A stretch of 64,000 nt of DNA, from assembly GCA_963978895.1 (NCBI GenBank), contig OZ022238.1, forward strand, positions 39,718,820 through 39,782,819, read 5' to 3'. Origin of the DNA: Erpobdella octoculata (taxonomy: Eukaryota; Annelida; Clitellata; Hirudinida; Erpobdellidae). A program made the translations under genes and the position numbers. Below, one piece after another: positions 1 through 11,705 of the stretch; position 1 is the first letter of the stretch; each line of letters begins with the position of its first letter. The notes below the pieces were generated by a model. It did not search any database and was not told the DNA's origin. It was given only the letters and a program-made list of their open reading frames with translations.

Positions 1-797
1 CAAACTGTTGGATATAGCAGGAGTGAGTCATGAAATACCTATAACAAATAGTGTCTCAGATCTTGGCGTTGTGATTGATCCAGGACTGCAGTTCAAGGAG
101 CACATTGAAAAAAGAGTAAATAAGGCCAACAGCTTGCTGGGTGTAATTGCAAGGAATTTCAAATATTTATCTGAGAGTGCATTTGTGTGCCTTTATAAAT
201 CTCTGGTTAGATCTCAGTTGGAATATGCGACCCCGGTCTGGAATCCATATAGGCAGGGCTTAATAAAAGCAATAGAGAAAGTCCAAAGAAGGGCAACAAG
301 ACTGGTCCTGTCATGTAAAGGTCTGAGCTACGTAGAAAGACTAAAGAAACTGAAACTGCATTCGTTGGTGTATAGAAGGAGACGGGCAGACCTAATCTTA
401 CTCTATGATATGATGTCTGGTCGATTGCGGGAGGAGCATTGCCCTGCTGTGCAACTCTGTAGAGAAGTAAAAACGAGGGGACACGACTTCAAGTTGACCA
501 CTACGTTATCACATAAAGACTGCAGAAAGTTCTTTTTCAGTAATAGAGTCGTAGCTGACTGGAACAGTCTGCCGGGAGAAGTTGTGGAAGCGACAAACAT
601 TTCTATATTTAAATCTTTGATAGATAATTATTATGGCGATTTGGTTTTTAACTGCTGATGTTTTCAGTTTTGCTCAGAACTTAGAATAGGTAGAATTTGG
701 ACTGTTTTTGTTTGTAATGTCTTTGTTTAATGTATTTCATTTTTCGGCGAAGGGCTTGCCCGTGCTGAGTTTCAAATAAAAAAAAAAAAAAAAAAAA
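1..797 (+). mobile_element. LINE (CR1/jockey-type) 3' end, truncated by the window edge
   Basis: An open frame at 8-658 encodes 216 residues that match the C-terminal tail of a non-LTR retrotransposon reverse transcriptase. It has the 'DLGVVID' segment, 'LEYATPVWNP', 'IEKVQRRATR', and the closing 'FFSNRVVADWNSLP' followed by a phenylalanine-containing tail. The catalytic core (the FADD box) would lie left of the window. A ~120-bp 3' UTR follows. It contains a short GGGCTTGCCC-type hairpin and ends in an AATAAA and a pure A run (about 778-797), which marks the LINE 3' terminus. The next element begins directly after the A run. The frame is intact where visible. The family level (CR1/L2 versus jockey) is a guess from the tail motifs. 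Confidence 0.82.
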
Positions 798-2960
798 CTC
801 CATTCATTGCGAGAAGTTGGACTGATTATGTTTGATGATTCTTTAAGAATCGAGTTGATACGCGAGGGACAAATTAACAGGTATCGTCCATTTCATTCTA
901 GTATTCCAGCTCATCTCAGACACGCGGCTAAATCATTACGATCTAATCCTAATATAGTAATATTCAAGGCTGATAAAATTCAAAGCTATGTTATTATGAA
1001 CAACTCTGAATATCTGATGAAACTAAATGAACTAGTTGCTGATACAAATAAATTTCTGAAAATTACAAAAGATCCAACTTTTGCAATTAAACAAAGAGTT
1101 AATGTTTTAATTCGAAAATTAAATAATTGTCTCGACGAAGATAAAATGTCTATTTTAATAGGAGATTTTGCACCTGGTTACTTATACGGTATGGTGAAAA
1201 CTCACAAAGCTGATAATCCTTTACGTCCAATAATCTCTCAATGCCCTACTCCTACATATCATTTAGCTAGATATATCAACAAGATAATTTTTCCATTTTG
1301 TCCTAATCAATATAGTCTAAAATCGTCTCTGGATTTTGTTGACTTGGTTCACGGTTGCAAGAATAAAGGAATTTGTGCATCTTTAGATGTTGAAAGTTTA
1401 TTTACTAATGTACCTGTTCAAGAGACAATTTCAATTATCTGCCGTTATGTGTATAATCATTCAACGTTGCCTCCTCCAAGAATTCCTGAAGAGCTTTTGA
1501 AACAAATTTTGACTATCTGTACTTCAGAATCACCATTTCGACATCCTAATAATAATTTATACCTCCAAGTCGACGGTGTCGCCATGGGGTCTCCACTCGG
1601 ACCAACATTCGTCAATTTTTATATGGGAAATTTAGAGACAACTGTTCTGTTAAATTTCAATCCCAAACCATTATTATACGCTAGATATGTCGACGATATT
1701 TTTCTTCTTGTGGAAAATGAGTCTGGTTTGTTTAAATTGAGGGGTAGTTTTGAAGAAAAATCTGTTCTACATTTTACTGTTGATTTGAATCATCAAAATA
1801 AACAACAAGTACCTACATTTCTTAGATACTCTTATAACTTCCACCGAGAGCGGACTCAAAACTAAAGTCTACATTAAACCAACCAATAATGGTGTCTGTC
1901 TAAATGGTGATAGCGAGTGTCCCGACAGATACAAGGCTAGTGTCATCAATAGTTATTTATTACGGGCATACAGATTTTCTGAGAATTGGATGGAGTTCAA
2001 CATCGAAGTCGAAAGGATTAAAAAAGTTCTTATCAACAATAACTTCTCTAATACCGTTGTCGACAACGCCATCAATAGTTTTGTTACCAAGATGGTTACC
2101 AAAGAATCTTCTACACAGAAGGTAAAAGAGGACAACATCAAACTAATAACCTTGTTCTATAGAAATCAGATGCATTCCGATTATAAATTGGACGAATCTG
2201 TTTTACGTAGAACTATCAGTAAAGAAGTTTCAGTTATACATCCTAATAATAGCGTGTTGAAGTTATATATTTACTATAAAAACCTCAAACTTTTTAACCT
2301 TGTAATTGCCAACAATAGAACCCGGAAAGAAGATGATATCCTACAGCAAACCAACTTGGTATACCAATTTAAATGTCCGTTGCCACACAGTAAGGTGGAA
2401 CAACATATTGGTCATACCAGAACTAAACTGTCTCGTAGGTTAACATTGCATCTGCAATCCGGCAGTATTCGACAATACATCATCGAAAACTCACACGTGA
2501 AGTTCTTGTTGCATCCAGTTCCTTCCTCCATTTACTTTCAAACGAGAACATCACGGTTCGACGAAAGCGGAGATATTCTTGATTTTATTTATTTAAATAT
2601 CTTATGTAATTTCGACTTAATTTAATCATTTATTATCATAATACTTGCTTTTATTATTATTATTATTATTATTACTGCTACTATTATTTTATCCTTTAAT
2701 TAAACGTTTTTAATTATACTTATTTCATCCTCATAACTCCAGTTTATTTTATGTACGTTAATTTAATTACATTGTCTAAATTTGATTATTTTTATTAATA
2801 TCCTTCTATTGAGATAATTCCTTGAGGATATTAGTTTATTTGTATATTTAGTTATTACATGTTTTCTTATCTTTCGCCTCCTTTTACGCGATCGTATTTA
2901 CAGACTCTGAAGATGGCGAAAGCCGAAACGCCCGTAAGTCAGAAATAAAGAAAGTTTTAA
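798..2960 (+). mobile_element. Penelope-like retroelement, 5'-truncated and frameshifted
   Basis: The first open frame (about 807-1865) encodes a Penelope-type reverse transcriptase. It reads 'YLYGMVKTHK', 'PLRPIIS', 'SLDVESLFTNVP', 'VDGVAMGSPLGPTFVNFYM' and the catalytic 'YARYVDDIF'. Near 1820-1826 the frame moves by one base: homology leaves the first frame and continues from 1825 in another to the stop at 2625. The second part includes 'KVYIKPTNNG' and a GIY-YIG-like endonuclease block, 'NLVYQFKCP' then 'HIGHTRTKLSRRL' (about 2356-2440), in which histidine replaces the tyrosine of YIG. No ATG begins the first frame; it opens right after the LINE A tail, so the 5' end is missing. A hammerhead-like motif lies at 2903-2940. 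The element cannot be autonomous as it stands. Confidence 0.85.
2903..2940 (+). ncRNA. hammerhead-ribozyme-like motif of the Penelope terminal repeat
   Basis: Reading 5' to 3': GACT (stem I left), CTGAAGA (the CUGANGA core, 2907-2913), one extra T, GGC-GAAA-GCC (stem II capped by a tetraloop, 2915-2924), GAAAC (2925-2929), a 4-base loop, GTA (NUH cleavage triplet, 2934-2936) and AGTC (stem I right, complementary to GACT). Stem III is reduced to one C-G pair beyond the A-U of the core. Penelope-like elements are known to carry minimal hammerheads with very short stem III in their terminal repeats, and the position after the GIY-YIG region fits. The extra T between the core and stem II is a deviation and may impair cleavage. 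Confidence 0.55.
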
Positions 2961-3086
2961 ATGTTAATACATTTCTTAATACGTGTTGCAGTAAACAAAA
3001 AACGTTGTTCCGAAATATTGAGAAAGTATCTATAAAACTCATAGCGGCTAAATGGAGACTTATTTTTAATCGAGCTTGTCTTAAAG

Positions 3087-3380
<294 letters not shown>

Positions 3381-3389
3381 ATGTATATT

Positions 3390-3615
3390 CTTTATGCATT
3401 GAGACACCATTCATCCGATCGTAATGCAATTTTTACACAATCTTGGGAGTCAATGGGAGACAAATATAGTAAAAAAATTGAAATCGGTCACAAAACGAGC
3501 GGAGCGGGAAAACGAAGCGGAAAAGCAACAGGAAGCGAGAAAACGACCGGGATCGGGAAAGAAAAACGATAGAAAAATGTCTAAAAACCCCGGGCAACGC
3601 CGGGTATCGCGCTAG
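3390..3615 (+). mobile_element. dispersed non-LTR-like 3' repeat (copy 1)
   Basis: The copy starts with a conserved head ('CATTCATCCGATCGTAATG', then a segment about the mean of AAATTTT...GGGAGTCAA). It continues through a purine-rich body of GAGCGGGA/ACGGGAAAGC iterations and ends with 'CCGGGCAACGCCGGGTATC' and 'GCTAG'. Related copies lie at 4864-5068, 21090-21175, 46020-46212, 46294-46545 (inverted), 46640-46975, 49925-50425, 54476-54700 (inverted) and 60855-60945 (head only). The structure, a constant end next to variable TA tracts, suggests an RTE-like or SINE-like retroposon. No coding was found. Confidence 0.6.
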
Positions 3616-3741
3616 CATTAGCGTACGAGTCGGGGGGCAAGGGAGGCTGCAGCCCAGCCAGTTTCCAGCAAAAACGTGGGCAAAATGGGCTGAAAATTCG
3701 GGCAAAACAGTTTAAATTTTTTTATATAAATGTCACAAACA

Positions 3742-4275
3742 CTTAAATCTCAAAGTTTGACCAGGTGGTCATGTAGATATGAATCAGTAAAAACCGTGAT
3801 GGAGCAGTTGCCTAATATCACAACGGCCTTGCTTACTTTGAAAGATGATCACGATCCCAAAACGTATATAACCAGTAAAGCCTAATATAACTTTGATTTC
3901 TTGTTTGGGCTGGTTGTGTTAAAAATAAAACTATCAAACACAAATAGTCTCAGCAAATATTTGCAGGGAAAGACTGTCGACGTGATAACAGCCAAGAAAA
4001 CAGCTACAGACACCAGTGTAGAAATGAAGAGCACTTTGAAAATGTTTGGATCTACACTGATAGACTTGCGCAAAGTGTAAAAACAGTTATACACGGCACA
4101 CGATTCTCGTTCAAAGAGGCAAGAGTTGGAAGGAAAAGACAGGTTTTTTGTAGAAGCCATGCCCTAGTTGGCGAAGAGGCAGCAACAGACGTTCAACTAC
4201 TTCAAACTGCCAAAGACTGTCATAGAATATCGTCGTATTATTTTAGTCTGGACAAAGTTATTGGCAAATTGGACT
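3742..4275 (+). mobile_element. ZMYM1/DUF4371-type hAT transposase fragment (decayed)
   Basis: The + strand reads a hAT-superfamily transposase of the ZMYM1-like class through several stop codons: 'LTRWSCRYESV' near 3757-3790, then 'FLFGLVVLKIKLSNTNSLS' and 'KYLQGKTVDVITAKKTA' near 3895-4005. An arginine-rich 'LAKRQQQTFNYF' stretch lies near 4165-4200. The order TRW.CR, (iL.T..LS..LQ), then the basic linker is that of the middle of these proteins. At least three in-frame stops remain, so it is a relic. Its right end abuts a TAGTATATA repeat terminus at about 4276. Confidence 0.6.
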
Positions 4276-4283
4276 CCCGCTAG

Positions 4284-4352
<69 letters not shown>
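4276..4352. repeat. TA microsatellite
   Basis: 'CCCGCTAGTATATATA' followed by interrupted (TA)n. It continues the end of a dispersed 'GCAACGCCGGG' repeat. Confidence 0.9.
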
Positions 4353-4354
<2 letters not shown>

Positions 4355-4355
4355 T

Positions 4356-4560
4356 TTATATTCTACTTATGATACCAATTGTTATGATATCGCTAAACAC
4401 GGGTTATCTGGAATGGCTTTGTAGTTTATTGAAAGATAAAGAAATGAATATCCAGTGTAATATTGATATCTGTCTTTTTCTACCCCTAAAATAATTTCTT
4501 GATATCGTGAGATCGACAAGAGGTAATTGATAAATAAACCATTTGTAATATATATAAATT
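4356..4560 (+). repeat. fragment of the 5-kb/12-kb dispersed repeat
   Basis: The stretch from 'GATACCAATTGTTATGATAT' to 'GATAAATAAACCATTTGTAA' recurs at about 5700-5780 and inverted at 13080-13235. It is a partial copy of the repeat described at 5065-6015. Confidence 0.75.
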
Positions 4561-4775
4561 TCGTGTCATAGTGTTTGACTTTAAACTTCTCCGAAACGGC
4601 TGAACCGATTCTTATGAAATTTTTTATGTACATTTGGTAGGTCTGAAGATAGGTTGTAGGCTATTTAGAATATTTTTTTAAATTATTTTAAAAAGTTATA
4701 ATGGAAAAACAAGAGGTGCAATTATGTCCTTTTCATAGGAAAATGCAACAGATAGAAATGCATATATATATATAG

Positions 4776-4776
4776 T

Positions 4777-4863
<87 letters not shown>
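4776..4863. repeat. TA microsatellite
   Basis: Nearly pure (TA)n of about 85 bp immediately 5' of a dispersed repeat copy. Confidence 0.95.
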
Positions 4864-4867
<4 letters not shown>

Positions 4868-5068
4868 CTCTATTGTCATGTATTGTCATCCAGAATAAAG
4901 CTTTCCTGAAAGTTTTAGAGCTCTAGGTGGTCGAAAAGTGGGAAAGCTACCGGGAGCGTGAGAACAAGCGAGAAAGGAAACGGGAGTGTGAGAGCAAGCA
5001 GGAAAGGAAACGGGAGCGTAAGAGAAAAACCTCTAAAAAGCCCGGGAAACGCCGGGCACACCGCTAGT
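4864..5068 (+). mobile_element. dispersed non-LTR-like 3' repeat (copy 2)
   Basis: A purine-rich body with three iterations of 'CGGGAGCGTGAGA.CAAGC' type units, then 'CCTCTAAAAAGCCCGGGAAA' and a terminal 'CCGCTAGTATA'. It has the same orientation and ending as copy 1, and a TA tract precedes it. Confidence 0.6.
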
Positions 5069-6015
5069 ATAAATATATTATTTAAACTATTTATTGAAAA
5101 AACATAAAAATGTCCGTTATTTTCGAAAACGCAGCGATTTTATTTTTCATTTTAAGCAAAAATCAGAAAATCTTATACTACTTCAAATGATAGATGCTCC
5201 AAACTAAAAAAAACGACAAATATTTTATACCCTCATACTTGTTGGTTTAAGTAAAATCTTGTAATTAATATTTAGCCTTTTAGGGGCTTCTATCCCTCTA
5301 GACAGCCGAGGTCAAACCCAACTACAAAACAGACCATCTTTTCTCTTCGCTTCTACAAAAAACGTTGATGACTAGTGGAGGGTCAAATAAACGGTAGCCA
5401 ACTTTCCTTCAAAAAAATCGATGACAGAAAAGCGGAGCACCTAAAATGTAACCAGCCAACATTTTCTCCAAAAACGTTGATGACTATAGGAGGGATAGGG
5501 ATAAGCACTAAACCTTTTAACATTTTCTTTAAACAAAGTCATTAGCCGGAAGAGGAGATAAACGCTAGCCAACTTTTTCCCCACTAATAACGATAGTTCA
5601 ACTTTTCATATTTGTATCATTGAGTTCCAACCTCAACTCCAGCAGGGAAAGTTCTTCCAATAACTTGTGGTGAACCATTTTTTTTATATTCCACATAAGT
5701 AATACCAATACCAATGTTACGATATCGCTAAACACGGGTTATCTGGAATGGCTTTGTAGTTTATTGAAAGATATAGAAATGAATATCCAATTGTTATTTT
5801 AATTATTTTGGCTAGACTTTTAGACCTTTTAGCGTAATTCAGAATTTATTTGGTGAAAAAATGAAAAATTAGGTTTTTCAATATCCGATTATTTTACATT
5901 TTTACAAAAGTTTTACTTAGAATATGAGGAAAAGTTTCACTCATAGATTTAAAGTGAAAAAATATTGATTCTAAAATGACGCTTAGCAAAAAAACTTAAA
6001 AACATTACCACAACT
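5065..6015. repeat. dispersed ~1 kb repeat, copy B (inverted relative to 11703-13318)
   Basis: Several long blocks recur in reverse complement at 11703-13318: the 'AAAAATGTCCGTTATTTTCG' block, the 'CCCTCTAGACAGCCGAG' block, a set of imperfect 60-70-bp internal repeats ('GATGACTAT.GGAGGG', then 'AACGCTAGCCAACTTTTTCC'), the block ending 'TTTATTGAAAGATA', and the 5800-6015 block with 'TGACGCTTAGCAAAAAAAC'. Block order differs between the copies, so one of them has been rearranged. No coding capacity is evident. Confidence 0.75.
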
Positions 6016-6030
6016 TACATTGGCAATCCT

Positions 6031-7380
<1,350 letters not shown>

Positions 7381-7382
7381 TT

Positions 7383-8291
7383 TGGGGATGTCACGGGTGG
7401 GACATTTTGGGTTCGGGTTTTCATTTGTCCAAAAACCGGGTTCGGATTTTTAACTTTTCAAAAACCGGGTTCAGGTTTTCGATTTTCAAAATTTCGGGTT
7501 CGGTTACGGGTTTCAAAAATAAAAACCTTCGGGTTCGGGTCGGGTTTGGGTTGAGTTTGGGTATTACAACTTTCTTAATTTTAAAACTTATTAAATGTAT
7601 TAAAATTTTGTTGTAATATGGAAAAAGATAGAGGTCGTGAGACTTAGGGCTTCGCTACATGAAATATATACAACTCAACACTCATTTATTGACTACTTAA
7701 GAGTGAAAGGCTGAGTGGGTCTGATCGAATATGAGTTAGTCAGTTCTTTGCTCAGGAAAAATACTTCACCAAACCTGGAATCAAACCCGGGTACAGGTAC
7801 AAGGATACCCAAGCCGGTGTCTAAGCCACTTGTGTCACAAGATTAGCTGTTGTTTGTGTTATAACTTTTTTTACGGATTGGTATTATATGTTTTTATGTG
7901 CAAAATAATTTTCAGCTCAGGAAGATCCACTCCAGTGGTAAATAAAATTAGCTAATTTTTCTGACATAGGTGATCATAACTAAACGCTATTTATCTACCC
8001 ATTAACCAGCGTTCTATCTAAACAACTGTTGAGATTGTTTTAAAATTTTTAAAGCTCGGGGTTCGAGTTTTAATTATTTAAACACCGGGTTCGGGTCGGG
8101 TTCGGGTTTCTCTTTTTCAAAATTTCGGGTTTCTCTTTTTCAAAAATTCGGGTTCGGGTCCGGGTTTTAATTTTCAGGAAGTTTGGGTTTGGGTTCGAGT
8201 TTCACTTTTTCAAAAGTTCGGGTTCAGGTAGCCAAAAAAGACCGAGTAGTACCGAACTTTAGCTTCGGGTCCGGTACTCGTGACATCCCTA
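7383..8291. mobile_element. hAT-type non-autonomous element A (GGTTCGGG iterons)
   Basis: The ends are inverted: 'GGGATGTCACGGGT' on the left and 'CTCGTGACATCCCTA' on the right. They match the ends of the larger element at 42511-44153. Inside each end lies a cluster of 'CGGGTTCGGGTT' iterations (7405-7560 and 8055-8275). No transposase was found. A tRNA-derived SINE-like insertion in reverse orientation sits inside (about 7777-7850). The left flank is TA-rich, so an 8-bp target duplication cannot be judged. Confidence 0.65.
7777..7850 (-). repeat. tRNA-derived SINE-like head inside element A
   Basis: On the - strand, 'GTGGCTTAGACACCGG' (A-box-like, complement of 7814-7829) is followed about 30 bases later by 'GGTTTGATTCC' (B-box-like, complement of 7777-7787). 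The spacing and order are those of a tRNA internal promoter. I could not fold a clean cloverleaf, so a SINE head or tRNA relic is likelier than a working tRNA gene. Confidence 0.45.
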
Positions 8292-9299
8292 ATACATACA
8301 TACAATTGCTTTAATGTAGTTATTAAGATTTTCTGTCGCGTATAGTTCATAAACAGAACCATCTTAAAAGATAGGCTCATCCTATATAGAATTTTTAGAA
8401 TTTATTTGTTAAGATCCTCTATTATGAACTAAGTTTTTTTTAACATTTTTTCAATTTTGAACTAAGATTTTTTTCTATCAATTTCTTAAAACCATCCATT
8501 TTTGCTTCCACGTCTTCCAAGCAAAAATACAGTTTTCGAGACTTTTGTTTGTTTTTTTCTTAATTATTCTGTTTTTAATTCAACTTTACTATAAGTGAAG
8601 CTTGTAACTTTTTGAACTCAAATAAAAAAAATTTTTTAAACTATTTTTATGTTTCATTAAACAAAAGTTTATTTTTTTAGATATAATTCAGTAGCTGTGA
8701 ATGAATTCAGTGCGGTTCTACGACAGATGACAGCCCCTAATCTCACGTCGGCCTACATAATTTCTCGTTAGTAAAGAACAATGACATCTTTTATATACCT
8801 ACAAATTTAATAGTTACTACAAGGTGGCCTAGTTTTTTTTTATCTAATTAAATATTCAACCACTTGATTGCGTTCTTTCAACGCCGCTGGTCTTCCAGAC
8901 TTGAGCAGATCGGACAAAGCAGTTCATTAACACACTTTAACAGCTGTTAAAATATTATTGAATAGCCTGTGGATGTTTTTTGTACAAAATTTCAGCATGT
9001 TTTGATTAATGTAGAGTTTTGTTAATGTAATAATTTTTCTTGGTCATTAGTTATATTATATTAACAAGTATCGGTCATTTTCTAAGCTTGTTTAATCACC
9101 TGGTAATTTGTCTTGATTTTGAATTCTCAGTGTATAGCGTATATGATGAAATAAATACGTTAATGTTTTATTTCTTTTATGATTAAATTTAGAAACACCC
9201 GACGCGCCTATATCTGAAACTGTCTGATATTGTGCTACATTATAAATTAACAAATTTTTATTTTTTGAAGGTTTTTATTACCATTTGCTTATTTTTAAA
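8292..9299. other. AT-rich stretch without recognised gene
   Basis: No coding, RNA or repeat structure could be supported here. Confidence 0.5.
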
Positions 9300-9690
9300 T
9301 CCCTTTTATTAATTTCACTGCCGGTCTTGTCTGCTTAGGTAATTGCTTGCTTACTTGCTTGAATGTTTACAAACATTGAAAGTGAAAATTTACTAACTTC
9401 CGTCATCCAATCGAGCTGAAATGTGAAAAATAGGCTTGCTCTTCAAGACAATGCGTTCTATTGAAGTTTGAAAATTTAAAAAAAATTGTAATTAAAAATA
9501 ATAATTATCTATGTTTTAAAACATCAACATATCAAATACAATTATATAAATGCTTAGATATATAATTTTAAATGATTTAGTTTTAAATAATTTTTTACAA
9601 TAAATGAAAAGCCGGCAATTCCTGAATTCTAAGTGGTTTGTGAGAAAACCTGGTTTTTACGGCTTACTTGTTTCAATCTCACTTTACCAT
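9300..9690 (+). repeat. dispersed repeat DR1, copy 1
   Basis: This copy contains 'CTGCCGGTCTTGTCTGCTTA', 'CGTCATCCAATCGAGCTGAA', 'CAATGCGTTCTATTGAAGTT' and, near its end, a 'GGTTTTTACGGCTTACTTGT' block. The same ordered blocks recur at 22985-23330 and 31130-31640, and inverted around 16540-17310. It is probably a non-coding retroposon or the 3' end of one. Confidence 0.65.
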
Positions 9691-10560
9691 CTATATTGTC
9701 TGTTTCTACTTTTGGTATAAAATTGGTTTGTTCGTGTTAAAAAATGTAACAATATGATGGCTCACGTTGATCATACAGAAGAGAAGTGGCAAGGTTGTGC
9801 ATTATGTTGTCATATGTCTATTCATGTATGAATATGGCTTCAGAAAATAACAGACAGCAAATTTTAAATTTTAACAGAACAGTGTTTATGCTTTTTAAAA
9901 AGAGACATAACTTTGAATCAATCTACTAAACTTTCTTAACAGGATTTTGGATTGATTTTATGCACCTATTCGTTTTACATTTCAATAATCAAAAGTTTTA
10001 TTTTCAATCTTGATAATAAGTAATTCGTAAAATGAATGTTTTACCAATGTTTGCAAATAAACTAAAGAACGTCTCGATTGTTGCTTTTCAAAACCAGATT
10101 GAAATTGTCGCCGCCACAACAGCAGTAATGGCTCGGCAGCTCGGTACTTCAAAGCCATGCACGAGTGACTAATGGTTTATTCAGACCGAGTCAAGAGCTT
10201 GTTGTACCCAGATGAAGACAGCACGTGCGGATAAAGATCGACCCGAGAATGACATTTCACAAAAGCTCTTTAAATTAATTAAACATTTTTTGATCTGGCA
10301 GCGTTTATCGAGACAGACAATTGATGAGATAGGCAGTTATTTTGTAGCATACGATTTCTTTCTTGTAAAATCTTAATTTAAATTTAAATGGGTAAAACAT
10401 TTTTACAACTTTTAGCATAACTGATCAAAAAACAAAACTTAAGTGACAGTACTGCACCGATATATCGTTATTACTAAACTTAATTTGATATATAAACCTA
10501 GCACCTGGTGAACCTACCGAACCTAGCACCTAATATCCTGGTGCAATGAACCAACCGGTG
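9691..10560. other. no recognised gene
   Basis: AT-rich sequence in which I could not support any coding exon or repeat. Confidence 0.45.
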
Positions 10561-10564
10561 TATC

Positions 10565-10760
10565 ATTTTTGTTTTATAATAGTTTATAGTAATTTATACC
10601 AGGTGTAAAGACTTAATTAGCAGTATGTAGGAAATACCAAAGTACTTCCTGTCGTGCATCATAATTTGATGTCTTTTCTTTTTCCATGCAGGTTACGGCT
10701 GGAAATGGCTCTCAAAAACAAGACTGAGTTAAGGTGTATCATATCTAATATATCAATTTT
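10565..10760 (+). repeat. short dispersed repeat DR3, copy 1
   Basis: A block running from 'ATAATAGTTTATAGT' through 'AAGTACTTCC.GTCGTG' and 'ATCATAATTTGAT' to an 'AA.CAAG.CTGAGTT' end recurs at 43028-43200, inside hAT element C. The small size suggests a SINE, but I see no A/B boxes. Confidence 0.55.
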
Positions 10761-11569
10761 CAAAGCTGTTTTATGTAAAATAAAAAACAACTACATAGCA
10801 TGTGACTGTGTATCGTCACGGCAACCATATCTTTATTTCTTTGTCATTAAAACCTTGGATGTTTCGTTATTTTAAAACGCAAACAGCGACTCACCGAGGA
10901 ACCTAATTGCCATTGACAGCAACCGCTGTGTTAAACGATATTTATCGTCTTATATCATTTGGCTCCCAGTTCGATGTTGACAAATTGAGTTTCATCACCA
11001 AATGTGCGACGTTTACAATAATTCTTGCCTTTTTTGTAGAAAAACTTTTTTGTAGAAAAATATTTTTTTGATGATTCAGTAGGGCGAATTTATACTATAA
11101 TTATAAATAATAATATTTGCAATTAAGTCAATTCAATCAAAATAATCCAGACTATTAAGGAAATGATAAAAAATTGAATCAAGTAATTAATGCACTAGAT
11201 GTATGATGGTCCGGAGACTATCTACGTGAGATATAAATCTTGTTACCAAATTGTAATGGCTCATATGGCGTTGAACTTGGTCTAAGCTTCCTCGTATTAA
11301 GGATTAAGGTTGTGGTAGCCGCCCTTCCCCCCATCTCTACCTACATATTTCTATTTTTAGTCTAAACACATTAACTGTTGGTGACAAAATAAAAGTGCTT
11401 TGTTTTAAATTAATAATTTCATCTTTCTGCTAACTGACAAACGAATAAAACAATTTTATAATTATTAAGCTAAATATTTTCACTTTGAAAATAAACATGC
11501 GTTTTTTTTTACGGTTCCGTCTATTTTAGACATTCCTCTCGTCTTTGCTTTTTGTAAAGTCAAAGTAAT
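10761..11569. other. no recognised gene
   Basis: Nothing beyond AT-rich sequence could be supported. Confidence 0.45.
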
Positions 11570-11705
11570 TTGTGTTATAATGTAATTTGTGGTAATGTAA
11601 TTTGTGTTAATGTAATTTGTGGTAATGTAAATTGTGGTAATGTAATTTGTGGTAATGTAATTTGTGGTAATGTAATTTGTGGTAATGTAAGTTGTGGTAA
11701 TGTTT
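11570..11705. repeat. 15-bp minisatellite
   Basis: About nine copies of GTAATTTGTGGTAAT, nearly identical, stop precisely where the repeat copy C begins. Confidence 0.9.
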
